Source of the DNA: Candidatus Methylomirabilota bacterium
GTDB lineage: Bacteria > Methylomirabilota > Methylomirabilia > Rokubacteriales > CSP1-6
Reading direction: 5' to 3'
NCBI GenBank assembly: GCA_035764725.1
Contig: DASTYT010000056.1
Coordinates: 1 to 32,735, forward strand
DNA: 32,735 nt
Under the pieces are notes generated by a model. The model made no database searches. It was not told the origin of the DNA and worked only from the letters and a program-made list of their open reading frames with translations. Shown piece after piece: positions 13,512 through 21,005 of the stretch. How positions within the stretch are numbered: the first letter of the stretch is position 1; every line of letters begins with the position of its first letter. A program made the position numbers and the translations under genes.

Positions 13512-15077
13512 TCACTTGGACGGGGGGCGCGAGAGGGCGGTGCGCAGACGCTGGTCGTACCGCCGCTTGTACTCGCTGAGCCCCGCGTAAATCGCTTTCG
13601 CGGCGGCTTCGCGATACTCCGGGGTCGAGAGCTTCTTCTCTTCCTTGGGGTTGGTGAGGAAGCCGATCTCGATCAGGATGGCCGGCATGGCGGCGCCGCC
13701 CAGAACGTAGAAGCCCGCCTGCTTGACCCCACGATTGACCAGCCGAAGAGATTTCGTCATCGAGTCCAGCACGGTCTCGGCCAGGAAGCTGGATTCCTGC
13801 TGGAACTCGGACTGCGCGAGATCCCAGAGGATGCTCTTCACCGCGTCGTTCTTCTGGCGGGACGCGGCGGTTTCGAGCTGCACCGCCCCGTTCTCGATCG
13901 CGGCAATCTGACGGGCCTCGGTGTCGCTCGCCTCGGACGACAAGAAATAGGTCTCGACGCCCTCGGACACCGCGCGCGGGTGCGCGTTGGCGTGGATGGA
14001 CACGAAGAGGTCGGCGCGCTGCTTGTTGGCGAAGTTGGTCCGGTCGCGCAGCGGCACGAACACGTCGGTGCTGCGCGAGAGGACCACCTTGATGCCGAGG
14101 CCGCCGTCCTCGACCATGCGCGCCACCCGCCGCGTCACATCGAGCACGACGTCCTTCTCCTGCACGCCGGTGGGGCCCACCGCGCCGGAGTCGTGGCCCC
14201 CGTGGCCGGCGTCGAGCACCACGAGCCGCAGCGGCTGCATGGCCCCGCCCTGGGCGCCCTCCTGCTCGGCGCCCTCCTTGCTCCGGTAGAGATCGATCAC
14301 GATGCGGTAGGGATCCCGCAGCGAGAAGTCCTTGATCTGCCCCGCCGGCGAGTCGAGGACGACGCGGAGCACGGCGCCGCCGGTGGCCGGCTCGAGCCGG
14401 GTCGACTTGACGAGCCCGTCCTCGATCTCCTGGAGCTGGGGCCCGGAGACCCGGAGCGAGGGCAGCCGCACGCGGACCTCGCCACGCTCGGCCCCCTGGT
14501 CGACGATCGCGTAGCCGATCGGGGCGGAAGTCTCCAGCACGATACGGGTGAAGCTGGGATAGGACCGCAGGCGCAGGTCCCCGAACGCGACGGCGGGCGC
14601 GGGCGCCGCTACCGGCTTGGTCGCCGGCCGGGCGGACGCGGTCGGGGCGGCCACCACCTTCATGGTCACGCCCGGGGCGAGCCGGCCGAGGCCCTTGGCC
14701 AGGAAGTCGTCGGGAAGGAGCCAGCCGCTGCTCCCCATGCGGGCCGGGGCGTCGAGGGTGATGGGCGTCCCCGCCACCACCGCGCGCGACTGATTCCGCG
14801 TGAACTGGGCCGAGCGCGCGCCGACGGCCAGCGTGCCGCGCTCGCCCTTGGCCGTCCAGGTCCCCTTCAGCACCGCCGCGAGCCGATCGGCCGGCACGTA
14901 GCTGCCGCCCTCGTCGAGGCTGACCGGCGTCACGACGCCCAGGGACCCGCTCTTGGCCCGAAGCTCGATGGTGCCCGGGCGCGGGGCGGCGCTCGCCCCC
15001 GGGACGATCCCCAGGATGACGAGGCCGAGCGCGATTCGACGGAGCCAGGCAGCCATGCGCGGTGAAGGAATGGTCAC
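13512..15077 (-). CDS. AmiC-type N-acetylmuramoyl-L-alanine amidase with AMIN-like region
   Basis: A secreted cell-wall hydrolase (521 residues from GTG at 15077; ATG at 15056 is an equally good start and leaves a cleaner signal peptide ending ASA). After the signal peptide, residues ~35-140 resemble a copper-amine-oxidase-type beta domain, and ~165-265 form an AMIN-like septal targeting region ([22 protein letters not shown]). The zinc amidase_3 domain spans ~285-510: [11 protein letters not shown] (H292), QEKD (E307), SIHANA (H362) and the catalytic Glu in LIEIGFL (E470). It cuts the lactyl-amide bond between MurNAc and the stem peptide in the periplasm, usually during daughter-cell separation. 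It leads the amidase-rph-rdgB run. Confidence 0.93.
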   Translation of the reverse strand: MTIPSPRMAAWLRRIALGLVILGIVPGASAAPRPGTIELRAKSGSLGVVTPVSLDEGGSYVPADRLAAVLKGTWTAKGERGTLAVGARSAQFTRNQSRAVVAGTPITLDAPARMGSSGWLLPDDFLAKGLGRLAPGVTMKVVAAPTASARPATKPVAAPAPAVAFGDLRLRSYPSFTRIVLETSAPIGYAIVDQGAERGEVRVRLPSLRVSGPQLQEIEDGLVKSTRLEPATGGAVLRVVLDSPAGQIKDFSLRDPYRIVIDLYRSKEGAEQEGAQGGAMQPLRLVVLDAGHGGHDSGAVGPTGVQEKDVVLDVTRRVARMVEDGGLGIKVVLSRSTDVFVPLRDRTNFANKQRADLFVSIHANAHPRAVSEGVETYFLSSEASDTEARQIAAIENGAVQLETAASRQKNDAVKSILWDLAQSEFQQESSFLAETVLDSMTKSLRLVNRGVKQAGFYVLGGAAMPAILIEIGFLTNPKEEKKLSTPEYREAAAKAIYAGLSEYKRRYDQRLRTALSRPPSK

Positions 15078-15198
15078 GCCATTCTAACAACCGCCTTCGA
15101 ACGGAGTGAAGTTTCCTCCGGATTATTCGAGGGAACGAAGAAGGGTGGCAGCCTGCGTGTCCTGGGGGTCGAGCGCGACGAGGCGCCCCGCGAGTATT

Positions 15199-15210
15199 GG
15201 ACCAAGGTCC
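15199..15210. promoter_or_regulatory. GGAC-N4-GTCC palindrome, copy 1
   Basis: GGAC-CAAG-GTCC with flanks ATT and GAT, a near-perfect 18-bp inverted repeat. It lies in the divergent region between the amidase gene and the small lipoprotein gene, centred 58 bp upstream of the latter's ATG. See the related sites at 19247, 27990 and 31130. Confidence 0.6.
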
Positions 15211-15262
15211 GATGTTGGATTTCCAGCCCGACGCCTAACGTGCCGTCGAGGAGGACACAGCC

Positions 15263-15655
15263 ATGCGCAAGCTCGTTGGGTGGATGCTGCTGTTCGCGGG
15301 GGTCACGCTGGGCGCGGCCGCCTGCGCGTCGAGCGGGTCGTCCAGCATGTCCGCTGCGCCCCCCGCCAGCAATGTCACGGGGACCTGGTCGGGGACCTAT
15401 GTGTTCGAGCCCTCCAGCGCCGGCAACGGCCTGGTCACGCTGGTGCTCGCCCAGGACGGGAGCAATGTGAAGGGCAACATGAACGTCCAGGGCCCGCACC
15501 GGTTCGCTCCGGCCGTGATCAACGGCGTGATGACGGGGAACGACATCAAGGTGACCGGGCCGGATCTGACGGGCTGGATGAAGGTGAACGGCAATCAGAT
15601 GACCGGGCTCATCAACGGCATCCTGCCCGTGCGGGTGACCCTCACCAAGCAGTAG
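15263..15655 (+). CDS. Small putative lipoprotein of unknown function
   Basis: A 130-residue exported protein I do not recognise by name. It has a signal peptide with a hydrophobic core (LVGWMLLFAGVTLGA) and a possible, slightly unusual lipobox AAAC (Cys21), followed by a Ser-rich linker. The mature part is a small beta-rich domain beginning GTWSGTYVFEP, with repeated Gly-x-hydrophobic turns and ending LPVRVTLTKQ. GAGGAGG precedes the ATG at a suitable distance. The gene stands alone on the plus strand between the divergent amidase and the convergent patatin gene, with palindrome copy 1 just upstream. Confidence 0.8.
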   Translation: MRKLVGWMLLFAGVTLGAAACASSGSSSMSAAPPASNVTGTWSGTYVFEPSSAGNGLVTLVLAQDGSNVKGNMNVQGPHRFAPAVINGVMTGNDIKVTGPDLTGWMKVNGNQMTGLINGILPVRVTLTKQ

Positions 15656-15670
15656 GAGCGTGGTCGCGGT

Positions 15671-15683
15671 CCGGGGCACCCGG
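15671..15683. terminator. Small hairpin in the convergent gap (weak terminator candidate)
   Basis: CCGGG and CCCGG pair around a 3-base loop in the 42-bp gap between the plus-strand lipoprotein gene and the minus-strand patatin gene. It is short and lacks a T-run. Confidence 0.2.
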
Positions 15684-15697
15684 GGCGCCTCGGGCTC

Positions 15698-17104
15698 CTA
15701 CGGCCGGTTGATGAACTGCAGGATCTCGTCGGCGTGGGCGGCGACCAGCCGTCGCGCGGCCTCGACGAGCAACTGCTTGTCGCACTCCGACGGCAGGTTG
15801 AGGCGGGTCGGGATCTCCGCGATCCGCTCCACCACCTCCTCTGCCGTCTTCAGGGGCTCCGGCTCCGCCTTGCACGCCGCCGGGACATCGCTGGCGTCCG
15901 CCGCCCACTTGGCGTCCGTGTGGCGGAGCGAGATGACGTGGGTGGTCTTCGAATCCGGAAAGACACCCTCCAGCTGCAGCGTGCGGAAGAAGAGCGCTTG
16001 ATAGGTGCTGGCTCGCTCCTCCATGATGCTGGGAATGCGCGACATGGGGAAGCTGAAGAACGAGAAGGGCAACGAGCGCAGACCCAGGCGCCGCTCGTCC
16101 ACCGAGAAGGGAAATGAGCTGTCGAAGGCGATGATGAGCGAGCGCTTGGCGTGCTTCTCCTGGAGCTGCTTGAGGTAGAGCAGAAGCAGGGTCTCGATGC
16201 CCTGGTTTTCGTAGAGGCCGCCGTCGCCGGCATGCCAGAAGACCTTCTCGCCGCCCACCTGCAACGTGATCGGGCCGACCAGCGGCGGGAAGGACGCGGA
16301 CGCGGTGGCGGCACCGGCCAGCCCGATGACGCACGGATCCATGTGGATCTCGGTCGGGGTGATCGGCTTGAGGAGCTGCCAGCGCTTCTCGATGTAGGGG
16401 GCCGGCTCCATCGTTCGCCCCTGGCGCTCGAGCGACTTGCGGAGATCGGCGAAGAAGTCGTAATCGAAGTCGTCCGGGGGCACGACCGTCATGGCGAAGC
16501 GCCGGCCGTTGTTGTAGAGCGTGCTGTTCACGATGAGGCCGGGAATGTCGCCGTTCCGCTCCCGCTGGCTCATGTCGGCGAACGTGGCCTTGCCGTAGAG
16601 ACGGTCGCGCAGGAGCTCGGCGAGGGTCTGCGCGGCCAGAGCCGAGTTGATCCATCTGAAAGACAGGAGCTGATTCCAGATGAGGGCATTCTCGAAGTCC
16701 TGGCTGAGGTCAACCCGGTACTGCTCGAAGAAGGCGCGGTAGGCGTCGGTCATCGTCCCGTCGGGGTTGAGGACGGGCACCTCCTTGCCCGGCTTCTTGA
16801 GGGCGAAGTAGCTCGCTGCGATGCTGCCGCCGGACACGCTCGAGATATGCGAGATCTTCTGGAGCACCGACGCGCCATCGGCCGTGCGCAAGCCGGCCAG
16901 CGCCTCGAGTCCGGCCGAGCCGAAGATCGCCGCCCGGCTGCCGCCGCCGGACAGCGCCACGCCAAGCAGGAGATTGGCGTCGTGTAGCGGGCGCAGACAC
17001 GGCACCTCGGGGTCGACGCGCTTCACCGTGAAGACATGCGCGCTGGCGCAGCCTCCGAGGATGAAGACGGCGAGCAATATCGCGGCCATGGCGCGCCGGC
17101 CCAT
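15698..17104 (-). CDS. Patatin-like phospholipase lipoprotein
   Basis: A 468-residue lipid acyl hydrolase. The N terminus is a lipoprotein signal with lipobox LGGC (Cys19). Patatin motifs follow: the oxyanion loop SGGGSRAA (~52-59), the nucleophile elbow SVSGGS with Ser91, and the catalytic Asp294 in HAGDGGLYENQG. The catalytic dyad is therefore intact. A middle insert (~105-250) rich in aromatic residues is typical of large bacterial patatins. It should be anchored in the envelope and cleave phospholipids or lipid esters; the natural substrate is unknown. I chose ATG at 17104 over the TTG one codon earlier. It lies downstream of the lipoprotein gene ending at 17256, with a 151-bp gap that shows no feature. 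Confidence 0.9.
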   Translation of the reverse strand: MGRRAMAAILLAVFILGGCASAHVFTVKRVDPEVPCLRPLHDANLLLGVALSGGGSRAAIFGSAGLEALAGLRTADGASVLQKISHISSVSGGSIAASYFALKKPGKEVPVLNPDGTMTDAYRAFFEQYRVDLSQDFENALIWNQLLSFRWINSALAAQTLAELLRDRLYGKATFADMSQRERNGDIPGLIVNSTLYNNGRRFAMTVVPPDDFDYDFFADLRKSLERQGRTMEPAPYIEKRWQLLKPITPTEIHMDPCVIGLAGAATASASFPPLVGPITLQVGGEKVFWHAGDGGLYENQGIETLLLLYLKQLQEKHAKRSLIIAFDSSFPFSVDERRLGLRSLPFSFFSFPMSRIPSIMEERASTYQALFFRTLQLEGVFPDSKTTHVISLRHTDAKWAADASDVPAACKAEPEPLKTAEEVVERIAEIPTRLNLPSECDKQLLVEAARRLVAAHADEILQFINRP

Positions 17105-17255
17105 CAACCGCAGCCCCCACGGACGACCTGCATGCAGTCGGTCATCGTCGGCTCCCCGCGTGCGCGTCCGGCGCCCGCCGTCGTCATGATCACGTCACGT
17201 GCCGCCACCACGCTCGGCTCCCGCCCGATGAGTACCCTAGCACCCGCCGCCGCCA

Positions 17256-17858
17256 TCACAGAACCTTGTCCTCCCTCATCCTGCCGATGAGCACGGCAGC
17301 CAGCTCGCCGGTGAGGGTGGTGACGTCCTTCACATCGGTAGACTCGCTGGTCCCCGACCACACCACGCGCTCCGGCTGCATGCTCCACAGCGTGGACTCG
17401 ATGGTGAGCACCTCGTACTGTTCGATGGACGGCGGCACCGTGGTGTAGGCCGTTGTGTACCAGCCGTAGAATCCCGCCGCGTAGTAACCGGGGACGACGT
17501 AGCCGGGTGTGACGTGGACGTTTCGCTGCACCCGGAGAACGCGCGTGATCAGCACCGCATCCGCCCCCGACTGGGCCACCGCCCCCTTGATCCGCGCGTT
17601 GCCGATGGCGCCTTCCTCGGGCAGCAGGAGATAGCTCGCGGTGGCCGCGACCCCCTGGTTGCGCAGGGCCTGGGTGAAGCCGTCCTCGAACACGCGCCGG
17701 TTGCTCTGGCTGCGGGCCACGCCGATCACCAGCACGCTGCGCAGCGGCGGGCCCGCGAACTGCGGGTCGCGCCAGGAGTCGCGGAGGACGGTGGAGCTGC
17801 ACCCCCCTGCGAGCAGCGTCAGCAGGGCGAGCCCGGCAGCGGCCACCACGCGCCGCAT
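17256..17858 (-). CDS. Uncharacterised lipoprotein with a nucleotide-binding-like N-terminal strand pattern
   Basis: A 200-residue lipoprotein: signal peptide with lipobox LAGGC (Cys20), then SWRDPQFAGPPLRSVLVIGVARSQ, a pattern seen in conserved envelope lipoproteins that I cannot name. The body has alternating strands and helices (RRVFEDGFTQALRNQGV, GADAVLITRVLRV). A Tyr/Gly/Pro-rich stretch (~118-140, including GYYAAGFYGWY) follows, then a C-terminal segment ESTLWSMQPERVVWSGTS. GTG at 17861 is an alternative start to the adjacent ATG at 17858. It lies 28 bp after the HdeD-like gene, so co-transcription is likely. No enzymatic residues are evident. Confidence 0.78.
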   Translation of the reverse strand: MRRVVAAAGLALLTLLAGGCSSTVLRDSWRDPQFAGPPLRSVLVIGVARSQSNRRVFEDGFTQALRNQGVAATASYLLLPEEGAIGNARIKGAVAQSGADAVLITRVLRVQRNVHVTPGYVVPGYYAAGFYGWYTTAYTTVPPSIEQYEVLTIESTLWSMQPERVVWSGTSESTDVKDVTTLTGELAAVLIGRMREDKVL

Positions 17859-17886
17859 CACCCGACGAGGGCGCTCGGCGGTCGGC

Positions 17887-18453
17887 TCATCGCGCGCGCG
17901 TCATCCGCTGGGCGACGCGATCGCGCAAACCCTTGAGCCGGAAGCCGAGCGCGATCTCGAGAAGACCAACCACGATCGCCATGGCCCCGATCGCCCACAG
18001 AAGCGCAAGCGCCCCCGCCCCGGGCGAGATCACCAGGAAGAGGCCGAGCACGATCGCGAGCACGCCGCTCGCGGCGAGCAGCCACTCGTGATCGATTTCC
18101 TTTCGGAGGTGAACCGCGGCGATCACCTCGAACACGCCGCGCATGACGGCCCACGCCGCGATCAGATAGAGCAAGGCCAGGGCGGTAAGGCCGGGCAAGG
18201 CGATGGTCAGGACGCCAACCGCGACGGCGGCGATCCCGGCCAGGAGCATCCCCCAGGGAAATCGTCCCGGCTGTCGCGCGGTCACCGCGGCAATGACGGC
18301 GAAGACCCCGTCGAAGAGGGCATAGGCTCCGTAGACGAAGATGAGCACGGCCAGCGTCAGACCGGGCCAGGCGAAGGCCGCCACCCCGAACAGCACCGCA
18401 CACACGCCGCGCAGCACCAGCGCCCACCAGTTCCGAGCCAGGGTCATGAGCAT
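17887..18453 (-). CDS. HdeD/DUF308-family inner-membrane protein
   Basis: A 188-residue membrane protein with six evenly spaced hydrophobic segments, in three hairpin pairs, each pair joined by a short charged loop. Typical family signatures are NWWALVLRGVCAVLFGV at the start and the WPGLTLAVLIFVYGAYALFDGVF pair. HdeD in Escherichia coli contributes to acid resistance at high cell density; the molecular activity is unknown. AAGGGAGG precedes the ATG at 18453. It is 30 bp downstream of the duplicated-domain exported protein and 28 bp upstream of the lipoprotein gene, giving a three-gene run probably driven from the region that carries palindrome copy 2. Confidence 0.88.
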   Translation of the reverse strand: MLMTLARNWWALVLRGVCAVLFGVAAFAWPGLTLAVLIFVYGAYALFDGVFAVIAAVTARQPGRFPWGMLLAGIAAVAVGVLTIALPGLTALALLYLIAAWAVMRGVFEVIAAVHLRKEIDHEWLLAASGVLAIVLGLFLVISPGAGALALLWAIGAMAIVVGLLEIALGFRLKGLRDRVAQRMTRAR

Positions 18454-18483
18454 GGTCGGGCCTCCCTTCTACGAGTAGACCCG

Positions 18484-19170
18484 CTACTTCGTCGCCGGGG
18501 CCGGCGCCGCCGTCTTCGCGGGCGGCGGGGTCTTGACGGAGATCGCGAGGCCTTCCGTGTAGCGCGCGACCACCTGATCACCCTTCTTCACGTCATTCAG
18601 CCGCTTCACCGAGGGATCCACCTTGATCGTGCGTGCGTTGCCCTCGGGGCCCCTGAGCGTCACGGTGCGCGCAGCGTAGTCGATGGCCTCGACCGTCGCC
18701 GTCACTTCCTTGGTCTCCACGATCCGGGCCGCCGGCTTGTGGCCCTTGGGCGCCACCTCGACCGTGCGCGACTCGTTGGCGCTCGGCCCGGCGTCGGCCT
18801 TGCGAACCACGAGCGCCACCGACTCGAGATAGCGGGCAGTGAGCACGTCACCGACGTGAATCTGATCGAAGTTCTTGACCTCGGGGCCGGCCTTGATCGT
18901 CACGATCTTGCCCTTGGGCCCCTTCAGCGTCACTTCCCTGGTCGCGGGGTCGACGGCCTCGACGGTCGCATGAAGCGTCGTGGTCTCTGCGAACACCACG
19001 CCGGGCTTGGTCTCGGGCGCCTTCGCGGCGGGCGGCGTGGTGGCCGGGGGGGTCGCGGCGGGCGGCGAGGCCGGCGCGGTCTGGGCCGTCGCCGGACCCC
19101 CGGCGGCCAGGAGCAGGCCCCCCGTCAGGGCGAGAGCGACCGTGAGCGATCGCGCGAAGATCTTGCGCAT
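18484..19170 (-). CDS. Exported protein with two tandem beta-domain repeats
   Basis: A 228-residue exported protein. After a cleavable signal peptide (ending ATAQ) and an Ala/Pro/Thr-rich linker (~30-57), the mature protein is a tandem duplication. Unit 1, ~65-123, contains HATVEAVDPATREVTLKGPKG; unit 2, ~153-212, contains TATVEAIDYAARTVTLRGPEG. Each unit continues with a hydrophilic turn, V/GD(V/Q)-x-x-ARY, and a final strand. The units look like small OB-like barrels such as those in DUF5666-type proteins; the family name is uncertain. The tail is Pro/Ala/Lys-rich. AGGAGGA lies before the ATG. It is the first gene of the leftward run whose promoter region holds palindrome copy 2. Confidence 0.82.
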   Translation of the reverse strand: MRKIFARSLTVALALTGGLLLAAGGPATAQTAPASPPAATPPATTPPAAKAPETKPGVVFAETTTLHATVEAVDPATREVTLKGPKGKIVTIKAGPEVKNFDQIHVGDVLTARYLESVALVVRKADAGPSANESRTVEVAPKGHKPAARIVETKEVTATVEAIDYAARTVTLRGPEGNARTIKVDPSVKRLNDVKKGDQVVARYTEGLAISVKTPPPAKTAAPAPATK

Positions 19171-19246
19171 GAGGAGTCCTCCTGGCTCGAATGGTCAGAC
19201 GGAGCCGGTCCACGTTGTAACGCTGCGTGCATGCGAGGTGATAGTT

Positions 19247-19258
19247 GGACCTTGGTCC
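19247..19258. promoter_or_regulatory. GGAC-N4-GTCC palindrome, copy 2
   Basis: GGAC-CTTG-GTCC, preceded by TAGTT. It lies near the middle of the 161-bp divergent region, about 80 bp from both flanking ATGs (19170 minus, 19332 plus), so it could control both directions. Confidence 0.6.
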
Positions 19259-19331
19259 CATTGCGCGGAGCCCGGCCGGGCAACGTACAACCTCCTCAGG
19301 CGGGCGATAGTCGCACCCAGGAGGTGCAAAC

Positions 19332-19682
19332 ATGACGAGACGGCGGATCCTCGTGCTTTCGTGCGTGCTGCTGGCGTGGACCCTCATGGCGACGCCGGCG
19401 GCCGCCCAGATCCCGGGACTGGGCTCGCTTCCCACCTCGCTCGACAAGGGCGCGCTGCTCGAGCAGGCCAAGCAGCTGGTGGCCGATCTCACGGCGATGA
19501 AGCAAAATCCCAGCCTGAGCCCGGCGGACAAGGGCAAGGTGGACTCTCTCCTGCCCAAGGCCAACTCCCTCAACGCCGAGCTGGCCAAGCCGCAGGTGGA
19601 GCCCAACCGCCTCACCCAGCTCGCCGGTCAGCTCGGCGATCTTCAGAAGCAGGTGGGCTCCCTCAAGGGCATGATCAAGTAG
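19332..19682 (+). CDS. Small exported helical protein of unknown function
   Basis: A 116-residue secreted protein. The signal peptide (RRRILVLSCVLLAWTLMATPAAAQ) probably ends at AAAQ. The mature ~90 residues are mainly amphipathic helix with leucine/glutamine heptads (EQAKQLVADLTAMK, LTQLAGQLGDLQKQVGSL), suggesting a helical bundle or coiled coil. It has no cysteine and no catalytic signature. AGGAGGTG precedes the ATG. The amino-acid-binding lipoprotein gene follows after 17 bp, so both are probably co-transcribed from the palindrome copy 2 region. I do not recognise a family. Confidence 0.78.
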   Translation: MTRRRILVLSCVLLAWTLMATPAAAQIPGLGSLPTSLDKGALLEQAKQLVADLTAMKQNPSLSPADKGKVDSLLPKANSLNAELAKPQVEPNRLTQLAGQLGDLQKQVGSLKGMIK

Positions 19683-19699
19683 TGAGGAGGAACACACAC

Positions 19700-20584
19700 G
19701 TGAGACGCTTTGCCTTGCGCGCGCTGACCCTCGCCACCGCGGCGCTGCTCGCCGCCGGCTGCGCCTCCACGGGCACCAGCAGCAGCTCCGCACCCGCCGG
19801 AACCCTCGACAAGATTCGGGCGACCAAGACCATCACGCTCGGCTTTCGGGACTCCTCGGTGCCGTTCTCCTACCTCGACTCGAGCCGGCAGCCGATCGGC
19901 TACTCGATCGACCTCTGCAATGCGGTGGTCGATGAACTCCGGCGCGAGCTGAAGCTGCCCGACCTCCAGCCCAAGTGGGTGCCGGTGACGGTGGAGAGTC
20001 GGGTCAGCGCGGTGATGAACGGCACCATCGACATCGAGTGTGGCTCCACGACCAACACGCTCGGCCGCCAGGAGCAGGTGGACTTCAGCCTCACCACGTT
20101 CATCACCGGCGCGAGCCTGCTCGCGATGCCGGGCACCGACGCGAGCGGCGATCTGAGCGGCATCCGCATCGCGGTCATTCCCGGCACCACCACCGAGGCC
20201 ATTATCCGGGACGTGATCAGCCGGGCCGGCGCGGCGAGCCGGGCCCAGATCGTCGCCGTGAAGGACCACGCCGACGGCCTGGCCGCGCTCGTCAACAAGA
20301 CCGCCGACGTCTACGCGTCGGATCGCGCCATCCTGATCGGGCTGGCGATGTCCTCGCCCGATCCGCGTCAGTTCGCCCTGCTCGACCGCTTCCTGTCCTA
20401 CGAGCCGTACGCCCTCATGCTCCGGCGCGGCGACCCCGCGTTCCGCCTGTCGGTGAACCGCGCGCTCGCCCGGCTCTACCGGTCGGGCGACGTGCTCCAC
20501 GTGTACTCGCGCTGGTTCGGCCAGTGGGGTCCGCCCAGCGCGATCACCGTGGGGATGTACGCGATCGAGGGGCTGCCCGAGTAG
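19700..20584 (+). CDS. Periplasmic amino-acid-binding lipoprotein (SBP family 3)
   Basis: A 294-residue ABC-type substrate-binding protein. The start is GTG at 19700 behind GAGGAGG. It carries a signal peptide with lipobox AAGC (Cys20), then the family 3 pattern TITLGFRDSSVPFSYLDS, GYSIDLCNAVVDEL and GTIDIECGSTTNTLGRQ, which most resembles glutamate/aspartate-binding GltI-type proteins. The ligand is not proven by the residues I can read. No ABC permease or ATPase gene lies in this window, so it either serves a distant transporter or acts as a sensor. Its stop is one base from the stop of the converging response-regulator gene; the nearby MASE1 kinase might receive its signal (inference). Confidence 0.9.
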   Translation: MRRFALRALTLATAALLAAGCASTGTSSSSAPAGTLDKIRATKTITLGFRDSSVPFSYLDSSRQPIGYSIDLCNAVVDELRRELKLPDLQPKWVPVTVESRVSAVMNGTIDIECGSTTNTLGRQEQVDFSLTTFITGASLLAMPGTDASGDLSGIRIAVIPGTTTEAIIRDVISRAGAASRAQIVAVKDHADGLAALVNKTADVYASDRAILIGLAMSSPDPRQFALLDRFLSYEPYALMLRRGDPAFRLSVNRALARLYRSGDVLHVYSRWFGQWGPPSAITVGMYAIEGLPE

Positions 20585-20585
20585 C

Positions 20586-21005
20586 CTAGAAGGCGTCGCT
20601 GCCGAAGCGCCGGCGCAACGTCCAGCGCTTGCGGTCGCGGTCGAGGGCCTGGCGCGCCGCGCCCAGGAGCTCGGAGTCGTCGAAGGGCTTGGAGAGGAAG
20701 TCGACAGCGCCCGCTTTCATGGCGCGCACGGCCATGGGCACGTCGGCGTGCCCGGTGATGAAGATCACCGGGATGTCCCGGCCCGACGCGACGAGCCGGT
20801 CGTGGAGATCGAGACCGCTCTGCCCCGGCATGCGGACGTCCAGCACCAGGCACCGAGGGCCGTCGTGCTCGGGCCGCTCGAGGAACTCGCGCGCGGAGGC
20901 GAAGCTCTCGACCCGATGCCCCGCCGTGCGCAGGAGGCGCTCCAGCCCGCGGCGCACCGAGGGATCATCGTCCACCACGAAGATGGTGGCTTCTGGCTCG
21001 CTCAT
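20586..21005 (-). CDS. Receiver-only, FixJ-like response regulator lacking an output domain
   Basis: A 139-residue CheY-like receiver with FixJ-family sequence: VVDDDPSVRRGLERLL (acidic residues 12-14), phospho-acceptor D56 in LVLDVRMPG, FITGHADVPMAVRAMKAGAVDFLSKPF (K106). The protein stops after a short basic tail (RKRWTLRRRF), where FixJ proteins normally continue into a LuxR-type helix-turn-helix. No HTH is found in other frames downstream, because the next gene converges one base away. Its ATG overlaps the kinase stop as ATGA, so kinase and receiver form a coupled pair. It may act by protein contact or as a phosphate relay or sink. A longer frame running inside the kinase gene is rejected. 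Confidence 0.9.
   Translation of the reverse strand: MSEPEATIFVVDDDPSVRRGLERLLRTAGHRVESFASAREFLERPEHDGPRCLVLDVRMPGQSGLDLHDRLVASGRDIPVIFITGHADVPMAVRAMKAGAVDFLSKPFDDSELLGAARQALDRDRKRWTLRRRFGSDAF

Noticed and set aside
13485..15090. Two alternative ~530-codon frames over the amidase
   Set aside because: Neither has recognisable domains; the third frame contains the full amidase_3 active site.
17641..19335. Plus-strand 564-codon frame
   Set aside because: Antisense to the HdeD-like and duplicated-domain genes; composition typical of GC shadow frames.
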